Shown here one piece after another: positions 36,234 through 40,727 of a stretch of DNA of 40,727 bases (position 1 is the stretch's first letter; each line of letters begins with the position of its first letter). Both the position numbers and the translations under genes were made by a program. A model generated the notes under the pieces. The model was not told where the DNA came from, did no database searches, and was given only the letters and a program-made list of their open reading frames with translations. The DNA is from a virus, in the IMG/VR virus record IMGVR_UViG_3300043313_001282, positions 1 through 40,727 of that record. One strand, given 5' to 3'.

Positions 36234-37807
36234 TGGTTCTGGTCGATCTCGCCGCTATTTTTTACCGCAATTTCCACGGCTGCAAATCGTCAGGACCCGA
36301 GGCGTACGCCGTCACCCTTGAACAGATGCGAGCCCTCACCTACTCGCCCGACACGGTGGTGATCTGCTGCGAGGGCGGCAACCTCAAGCGCCTGGAATAT
36401 TTCCCGGCGTACAAGGCGCAGCGCGACCCGAAGCCGCCCGAGCTGCTCGAGGCCCTCGCCGAAATCATCGGGGAGCTGTCGACCTGGAACATCAACGTGG
36501 TCGCGGTCGACGGCTACGAAGCCGACGATGTGATCTACACGCTCGCCAAGCACGCGGCCGAGCCCGTACTGATCCTGTCCTCGGACAAGGATCTCTATGC
36601 CTGCGTCAGCGAGCGCGTGACGCTGCGCACGGCGACCGGCAAGATGGTCGGGCCCGCCGAGTGCGTCGAGAAGTTCGGCGTGCGCCCCGACCAGATCCGA
36701 GACTTCCTCACACTGACGGGCGACGTAGCCGACAACATCCCGGGCTGCCCCAACTGCGGGCCCGGGCGTGCGGCCTTGCTGCTCAAGCGCTTCGACACGC
36801 TCGACGCCATCAAGGCAGCGCCCATCCGCGAGATCGAAAAGATCCGGGGCATCGGAAAAACCACACTCTTCTCGCTGCGCGAATGGGATCCAACCATCGC
36901 GCGGCGCCTCACTCAGTTACTCGAAATCCCCGACCTCGTATCCGCACTCAAACCAGCATCCCCAGCAGCAGAAGGAATAGACACCATGGCCGACATGACT
37001 CAGATCGTTACCAGCCGGAAATCCGGACCCTTGAAAATCCTCGCCTATGGCCCCGAAGGCGTCGGTAAAACGCGCTTCGCGGCGTTCAGCACCAAGCCCA
37101 TCTTTCTGTGCGCGGAGAACGGCCTCAGCGCGCCCGATCTGCGCGACACGCCCGCGTTCCCGGCACCCGACAATTGGGAGGACTGCATGGCGGCGATCGA
37201 GTGGCTCCGCACGGAGAAACACGACTACCGCACGCTGGCGATCGATTCCCTCGACTGGCTGTACCAACTCGCCAAAACCGACGTGTGCCTGAAGATGAAC
37301 ATGACGATCGAAAAGTTCGAGGACTTCGGACGCGGCGAAAAATACACCTTCGACTACTGGGTCAAATTCAACGCGGCGCTCGACGCCCTGCAGGCCGAAC
37401 GCGCCCTGCACATCGTCGCCCTCGCACATTCGTCCACGAAGGTTTTCCAGAATCCGAGCGGCGAAGACTTCATGCGCTACCAGCTCGCGCTCGCCGACAA
37501 GGCCAGCGAACGGTGGAAGCAATGGCCCGACTTCCTGCTCTTCATGTCGCAAGAGATCTTCACCAAGAAAGGCAAAGACGAACGCAAGCACAAGGGCGAG
37601 ATGGGCGACCATCGGATCTTCACGCGCCGCACGGCAGCCTACGACGCGAAGAGCCGCATCCTCTTGCCGGAAGCCATCCCGTACGAAACCGAAAACCCCT
37701 GGCGCTCCTTCAGCGCGGCGGTCCGCGAAGCCTCGGCCCCTGCCAAGCCCGAGCTGGCCTCCACGACTGCAGCGGCAGCGAAGCCCGCTACGACCCAAGC
37801 GGCCTGA
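36230..37807 (+). CDS. Fused FEN-type 5'-3' exonuclease and RecA-like (Sak4-type) ATPase
   Basis: 525 aa, first ATG at 36230 with AAGGAG upstream. Residues 1-250: PIN/FEN 5'-3' exonuclease with D6, EADD (97-100), SSDKDL (117-122), TGDVADN (163-169) and the helix-hairpin GPGRAALLLKRF. Residues 253-525: AAA/RecA-like ATPase with Walker A GPEGVGKT (274-281) and Walker B LAID (336-339). This ATPase type is the Sak4-like recombinase of phages, working with an SSB; the SSB-like gene follows directly. No stop separates the two parts, but an internal ATG (36986) has its own ribosome-binding site (separate entry). It would process DNA ends and pair strands during replication or recombination. Confidence 0.82.
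   Translation: MMVLVDLAAIFYRNFHGCKSSGPEAYAVTLEQMRALTYSPDTVVICCEGGNLKRLEYFPAYKAQRDPKPPELLEALAEIIGELSTWNINVVAVDGYEADDVIYTLAKHAAEPVLILSSDKDLYACVSERVTLRTATGKMVGPAECVEKFGVRPDQIRDFLTLTGDVADNIPGCPNCGPGRAALLLKRFDTLDAIKAAPIREIEKIRGIGKTTLFSLREWDPTIARRLTQLLEIPDLVSALKPASPAAEGIDTMADMTQIVTSRKSGPLKILAYGPEGVGKTRFAAFSTKPIFLCAENGLSAPDLRDTPAFPAPDNWEDCMAAIEWLRTEKHDYRTLAIDSLDWLYQLAKTDVCLKMNMTIEKFEDFGRGEKYTFDYWVKFNAALDALQAERALHIVALAHSSTKVFQNPSGEDFMRYQLALADKASERWKQWPDFLLFMSQEIFTKKGKDERKHKGEMGDHRIFTRRTAAYDAKSRILLPEAIPYETENPWRSFSAAVREASAPAKPELASTTAAAAKPATTQAA
36986..37807 (+). CDS. Internal Sak4-like ATPase start within the fusion
   Basis: 273 aa, in frame with the fusion, from ATG at 36986. GAAGGAATAGACACC precedes it, an AAGGA ribosome-binding site nine bases from the ATG. 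The same stretch contains a TAG in another frame, as if the exonuclease gene once ended there and a small change opened the readthrough. Free-standing Sak4 proteins begin in the same way, so an independent ATPase is likely made. Confidence 0.6.
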   Translation: MADMTQIVTSRKSGPLKILAYGPEGVGKTRFAAFSTKPIFLCAENGLSAPDLRDTPAFPAPDNWEDCMAAIEWLRTEKHDYRTLAIDSLDWLYQLAKTDVCLKMNMTIEKFEDFGRGEKYTFDYWVKFNAALDALQAERALHIVALAHSSTKVFQNPSGEDFMRYQLALADKASERWKQWPDFLLFMSQEIFTKKGKDERKHKGEMGDHRIFTRRTAAYDAKSRILLPEAIPYETENPWRSFSAAVREASAPAKPELASTTAAAAKPATTQAA

Positions 37808-37861
37808 TCACTACCCGACACCCATCCAATCCATCGCAATTCCCTAGAAAGCAAATCCCCA

Positions 37862-38389
37862 ATGTTACCCGTATCCAACGACTATCAGGGCGAGATCATC
37901 TCGGCCGTGCTGAGCGAAGACCAAGGCCGCATCTCCGCGATCGTGCACGTGCGCCCCGACGGCAGTGCAGAGACCGCGCGCTGGCGCGGCACGTTCGATG
38001 AGACCGAAATCCGCAACGGCACGAACCAGGGCCGCCAGTGGGGCGAGATCACCGCCGAGTGCCTGGGCGAATTCGGCATCACCGATTTCGCGCGCATCGG
38101 AGACATGAAGGGCATGAAGTGCTCCTTCGGTATCAAGCACAGCCCCGGCAAGGACAAGGAGGGCAAGCCGAAGATCTGGGTCGAGGTGAATTTCATCCAC
38201 CCGATCCGAAACGTTAAGCCTGTGACTTCTCAGGGCTTGGCGAGCCTGAACCGGTTCAAGGGCGCAGCCCTCGCCGCTGCGCGCAAAACGAACGCACCGC
38301 GCCAGCAGGCGGCCCCTGCGGCCAGCAATCGGGGCGATGCCTACGAGCACGACGACTTCGCGGATTACGGCCCCGACCCGCTCGCCTGA
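37862..38389 (+). CDS. SSB-like / DUF669-type ssDNA-binding protein
   Basis: 175 aa, ATG at 37862. N-terminal beta-rich OB-like part (QGEIISAVLSEDQGRISAIV, TARWRGTFDET, FGITDFARIGDMKGMKCSFG, KIWVEVNFIHP), then a basic segment (SLNRFKGAALAAARKTNAPR) and an acidic end DAYEHDDFADYGPDPLA resembling the SSB tail that recruits partners. Its place right after the exonuclease/Sak4 unit matches the Sak4-SSB pairing in other phages. Confidence 0.7.
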   Translation: MLPVSNDYQGEIISAVLSEDQGRISAIVHVRPDGSAETARWRGTFDETEIRNGTNQGRQWGEITAECLGEFGITDFARIGDMKGMKCSFGIKHSPGKDKEGKPKIWVEVNFIHPIRNVKPVTSQGLASLNRFKGAALAAARKTNAPRQQAAPAASNRGDAYEHDDFADYGPDPLA

Positions 38390-38405
38390 ACGCTGAGACG
38401 AAAAT

Positions 38406-38445
38406 CACCCGCTTGTCTATTTGACAACAAATGATGAGCGGGTGA
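38406..38445 (+). promoter_or_regulatory. Hairpin with embedded TTGTC/GACAA site
   Basis: Arms TCACCCGCT (38406-38414) and AGCGGGTGA (38437-38445), perfect 9 bp, loop 22 nt, which contains TTGTC-N5-GACAA (38413-38427), the same half-site spacing as the 34780-34794 repeat in the switch region. It lies between the SSB-like gene and the next start. No U-tract follows. Confidence 0.5.
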
Positions 38446-38450
38446 GCCTC

Positions 38451-38475
38451 GGATCTCCACGCTACCCGGAGATCC
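38451..38475 (+). promoter_or_regulatory. Hairpin masking the ribosome-binding site of the next gene
   Basis: GGATCTCC (38451-38458) pairs perfectly with GGAGATCC (38468-38475) over a 9-nt loop. The GGAG inside the second arm is the Shine-Dalgarno of the ATG at 38481. In the folded state the site would be closed, so translation could be switched by a bound protein or by a passing ribosome. Confidence 0.6.
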
Positions 38476-38480
38476 ACCCG

Positions 38481-38786
38481 ATGCCACGCCCTGCCCGTAT
38501 TGTGACCGAAACCACTGGCCCGACCGCGGTAAGTGACCGCGGCACCAACGACACGAAGCCGCCCCGCACCCGCATCGTCAGCCCAGCGGTCCTGGCGGCC
38601 ACCTTGTACAATAAACTGCTCGAACTCGACGCAGCGGAGGCGGCTGAAATCGCCGCGATGACGCCCGCCGGCATTCGGGCCCGATACAAGGCGAAGCGGG
38701 AGAAGACGTGCGGGGGCTCGCCGCCCGACGTGCTGAAACTCCTGGAAAAGATGCGGGCTCCCGACCCGCCCGAGAAGAGCGAGTGA
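38481..38786 (+). CDS. 101-aa protein behind an RBS hairpin, unknown
   Basis: ATG at 38481, with GGAG nine bases upstream; the upstream TTG in the same frame would start inside the hairpin. N-terminal Thr/Pro/Arg-rich region (MPRPARIVTETTGPTAVSDR), then helical LAATLYNKLLELDAAEAAEI, AAMTPAGIRARYKAKREK, a Pro-rich end. It looks like a basic DNA-associated protein; not recognised. Confidence 0.55.
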   Translation: MPRPARIVTETTGPTAVSDRGTNDTKPPRTRIVSPAVLAATLYNKLLELDAAEAAEIAAMTPAGIRARYKAKREKTCGGSPPDVLKLLEKMRAPDPPEKSE

Positions 38787-38847
38787 CGGCCGCCATCGAA
38801 CATCGACGCATCGGCGCCGACGAATCCAACTAAGAGGAGATCGGTCC

Positions 38848-39513
38848 ATGCAATTCGAAACCATGAAACTCGATCCGCGCATCGCGCGCGTGCATTACGC
38901 CGACTATCGCGCACGCTGCGCGAAGAACCGCGAGGCGCGCAAAACGCGCATGACCGCCGAGATCAATAGCTGGAACAAGCACGAAGCCGCCAAACTGACG
39001 CAACTCGAGCAGGAGGACACGGAGCTGCTCCGTGCCTACAAGGCCCTGTGCAAAGGCGAGCGACTGGTCAACGTCGTCACGGCCGTGCGCGCGGCGGGCT
39101 TCGACGCAAAGCTCAAACTGCCGAAGCTCGCGATCTGTCGTGCCGACTACGAAAAGGTGGTGTTCTACACCGGGGGCAACGCCTACACGTCCCCGTTGCC
39201 GTACAAGCCCCTGCATAAAAAAGACAAGCCCTCGATCATCCCGACCGCAGCCTACGCGGCCGAGATCACCAACGCCGAGTGGCGGAAGAACCAGAATCTG
39301 CCGAGGCAAGCAACGGCCCTCGTGCCGAGTGTCCCGGCAGCGCTCCGCCCCGACGACCTCAGCAAATACTACATCCTGTGGGAGGCCGAATGGGACGCGA
39401 AGGCTCCCGTCGATCCGCTCCTCCTGTCGCGCGTGAACACCACCATGTTCGCCGTCGTCGCGCAGTGGGATCTAACTCCGCTGGAGCAGAGCATCCTCGA
39501 GGGGCGGCTATGA
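38848..39513 (+). CDS. 221-aa conserved protein, unknown
   Basis: ATG at 38848 with AGGAG upstream. N-terminal helical coiled coil (DYRARCAKNREARKTRMTAE, EAAKLTQLEQEDTELLRAYK), then ADYEKVVFYTGG, AEITNAEWRKNQNLP, and a C-terminal DDLSKYYILWEAEWDAKAPV, DPLLLSRVNTTMFAVVAQWD, LTPLEQSILEG. The ILWE..W...DP.LL..V...F.VVAQWDLT.lE ending occurs in other phage proteins I cannot name. Function unknown. Confidence 0.62.
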   Translation: MQFETMKLDPRIARVHYADYRARCAKNREARKTRMTAEINSWNKHEAAKLTQLEQEDTELLRAYKALCKGERLVNVVTAVRAAGFDAKLKLPKLAICRADYEKVVFYTGGNAYTSPLPYKPLHKKDKPSIIPTAAYAAEITNAEWRKNQNLPRQATALVPSVPAALRPDDLSKYYILWEAEWDAKAPVDPLLLSRVNTTMFAVVAQWDLTPLEQSILEGRL

Positions 39514-39818
39514 CGGAATCTGCTCCCTACGAAGCGCTCTTCAACGAGGCAAGCCACATTGCCGACGAGTTGAACACAGCGAACCATCAGCGATGCGCTC
39601 TGCTGACCTGGATCTGCGCGCTGAAGATGGCGGCAAAGCTCATCCAGGCCAAGCACGCCCACTTCCAGCCCGAGCAGGCCGCCAACCTCGCCGCCGAGAT
39701 CGAGCACATCGATGAGATCCTCGCGGAGATGACGATCCTTCTGATCCCAGGCCAGGCCGAGGGAAACATCGTGCGCGCGCACCGGATCAACAACACCGAA
39801 CCGCGAGATCGGTCGTGA
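39510..39818 (+). CDS. 102-aa helical protein, unknown
   Basis: ATG at 39510 overlaps the previous TGA (ATGA). Helices EALFNEASHIADELNTANHQ, RCALLTWICALKMAAKLIQA, AANLAAEIEHIDEILAEMTI. It resembles short helical phage adaptors but is not recognised. Confidence 0.52.
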   Translation: MTESAPYEALFNEASHIADELNTANHQRCALLTWICALKMAAKLIQAKHAHFQPEQAANLAAEIEHIDEILAEMTILLIPGQAEGNIVRAHRINNTEPRDRS

Positions 39819-40180
39819 GCTATTTCGTCACCTACAAGATCACGCGCCACGCAGAAGGCATCGAGGCCAAGGACGTGCCGGAAGGTGAGGGCGCAGCTCA
39901 TGCCGTGCTGATCGCTTCGATCATCTATCCGAAGAGCGGCGGGATGAGTGTCGAGATAACCTCCGGCGACGGGCGCACCGACAAGGCGCTCGATGACCTC
40001 GAGTATTTCAAGGTGTGGGCCATGCTGGCTCACGATCTCGCCAACAGCGCGACGCTGAGCGAGCCCAAACGGGAGCTGTGCGGACTGGTCCACGAAGTCA
40101 TCAAAACCGCCATCCTCACCGGCCGAGCCGAGGACGCGGCTGCCGCCGCCCGCGCAGCGTCAGGGGCAAAACCGTCATGA
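39815..40180 (+). CDS. 121-aa protein, unknown
   Basis: GTG at 39815 (GTGA overlap). Beta/alpha: SYFVTYKITRHAEGIEAKDV, AHAVLIASIIYPKSGGMSVE, ITSGDGRTDKALDDLEYFKV, and a helical end (RELCGLVHEVIKTAIL) followed by an Ala-rich tail. Unrecognised. Confidence 0.52.
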   Translation: MSYFVTYKITRHAEGIEAKDVPEGEGAAHAVLIASIIYPKSGGMSVEITSGDGRTDKALDDLEYFKVWAMLAHDLANSATLSEPKRELCGLVHEVIKTAILTGRAEDAAAAARAASGAKPS

Positions 40181-40365
40181 CGCCGCCTCGCCCACCACGA
40201 AGGCCCGCCTCCGGCAGCCGCATAAACCCCCAACCGGGCGTCCAAAGCCTGCCACAGCTCGACCTGGAGGCTCTGGCGGGCATCCGGCGCTGTCTCTGGT
40301 GCCGCATCCTAAACCCCCTGATCATCGCCCACGAGTGCCAGGCCTGCGGGGGGCTCAATCCGTGA
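40177..40365 (+). CDS. 62-aa protein with C-terminal zinc ribbon
   Basis: ATG at 40177 (ATGA). Pro/Arg-rich start, then CLWCRILNPLIIAHECQACGG, a CxxC...CxxC zinc-ribbon at the C-terminus. Another of the small zinc proteins in this rightward operon; function unknown. Confidence 0.55.
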   Translation: MTPPRPPRRPASGSRINPQPGVQSLPQLDLEALAGIRRCLWCRILNPLIIAHECQACGGLNP

Positions 40366-40697
40366 GCCCGGGCCTCGCCCGCCGGTTGTTGCGAACCTGC
40401 TATCAGCCGCTGCTCGGTGGAGGCGGGCTCGTGCTCATCGGCCATTTCTGCCCGGCGCTGATGTGGTTCTGCGATGCGTGCATTTTTGCTTTCACGGCAT
40501 TCATCCTCGGGCGCATTTGGGAGCAAAGGCGCGCGGACAAAATCATCGACGCAATGCACGCCGACGAACTCGAGCGCATGGAGAAGCTCGCCGCGCTCTT
40601 ACGCTGGAAGCTACACGGCGAGAGCAGCCCGTTCTCGATCGAGTTCGAGGGCGCGTTCGAGCAATTCAAGAACGACACCAATCGGGAGCTGAACTGA
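40362..40697 (+). CDS. 111-aa membrane protein, unknown
   Basis: GTG at 40362 (GTGA). Two hydrophobic segments LLGGGGLVLIGHFCPALMWF and CDACIFAFTAFILGRIW, then a cytoplasmic helical tail (KIIDAMHADELERMEKLAAL). Its TGA overlaps the next ATG. Could be a holin-like or exclusion protein, but the tail is long; no family recognised. Confidence 0.55.
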   Translation: MSPGLARRLLRTCYQPLLGGGGLVLIGHFCPALMWFCDACIFAFTAFILGRIWEQRRADKIIDAMHADELERMEKLAALLRWKLHGESSPFSIEFEGAFEQFKNDTNRELN

Positions 40698-40727
40698 TGT
40701 CGCAGAGCCCCGGGAAATACGACCAGG
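40697..40727 (+). CDS. Start of next gene, cut by the right edge
   Basis: ATG at 40697 overlaps the preceding TGA by one base. Ten codons remain (MSQSPGKYDQ). No product can be assigned. Confidence 0.35.
   Translation, partial: MSQSPGKYDQ

Noticed and set aside
1-40727. CRISPR array, rRNA or tRNA genes
   Set aside because: No regularly spaced repeats with unique spacers were seen; the only short phased repeat is the GTGAC array, and no rRNA or tRNA was recognised.

Overview
This window looks like most of the genome of a temperate, contractile-tailed (myovirus-type) bacteriophage or prophage. It has terminase, portal, a DUF2213 prohead protease, a capsid protein, a DUF3383-type sheath, a tape measure and a baseplate hub/spike module. 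It also has a tyrosine integrase and a repressor-type switch, which point to lysogeny. The DNA is GC-rich throughout, with packed genes, many GTG starts, and stop/start overlaps (ATGA or GTGA) at most junctions. The style fits a high-GC proteobacterial or myxobacterial host, but no host gene is present, so the host is inference.

Layout. (1) Positions 1-21 kb, leftward: late morphogenesis. In transcription order: ParB/methyltransferase, TerS, TerL, small linker protein, portal, minor head protein, prohead protease with a nested scaffold, cement protein, major capsid, head-tail connectors, neck, sheath, tube, tail chaperone with a textbook -1 frameshift site, tape measure, Dit-like protein, baseplate plug, hub, spike and a gp46-like protein cut by the window edge. 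Two cassettes on the opposite strand interrupt this block: a HicB-like/ParE-like toxin-antitoxin pair between TerL and TerS (18.2-18.8 kb), and a small membrane peptide/unknown/tandem-HTH trio between portal and minor head gene (13.6-14.6 kb).

(2) 21-34.7 kb, leftward: an early/middle operon of about 30 tightly coupled genes. It starts with a small HTH regulator, then an exported lysozyme-like protein, integrase, VRR-NUC nuclease, Dam-like methylase, sigma-region-4-like regulator, a free-standing DnaA domain IV protein, a replication initiator, a DnaC/IstB-type helicase loader and a macrodomain protein. A run of small conserved proteins of unknown function follows. The initiator gene carries two helically phased clusters of GTGAC (6+3 copies), a strong candidate replication origin with the same logic as the lambda O gene.

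(3) 34.72-34.81 kb: a divergent control region with inverted TTGTC/GACAA half-sites between the leftward HTH gene and a rightward XRE-type repressor gene.

(4) 35.4-40.7 kb, rightward: a second early operon for recombination and replication. It encodes a FEN-type 5'-3' exonuclease fused in frame to a RecA-like (Sak4-type) ATPase, an SSB/DUF669-like protein and several small unknown proteins, and it continues past the right edge.

The points most worth following are the origin-like GTGAC array with the DnaA-IV/initiator/loader trio, the chaperone frameshift signal, a dense inverted-repeat region in the integrase 3' end that could be an internal attP, the exonuclease-ATPase fusion, and the two reverse-strand cassettes in the late operon.
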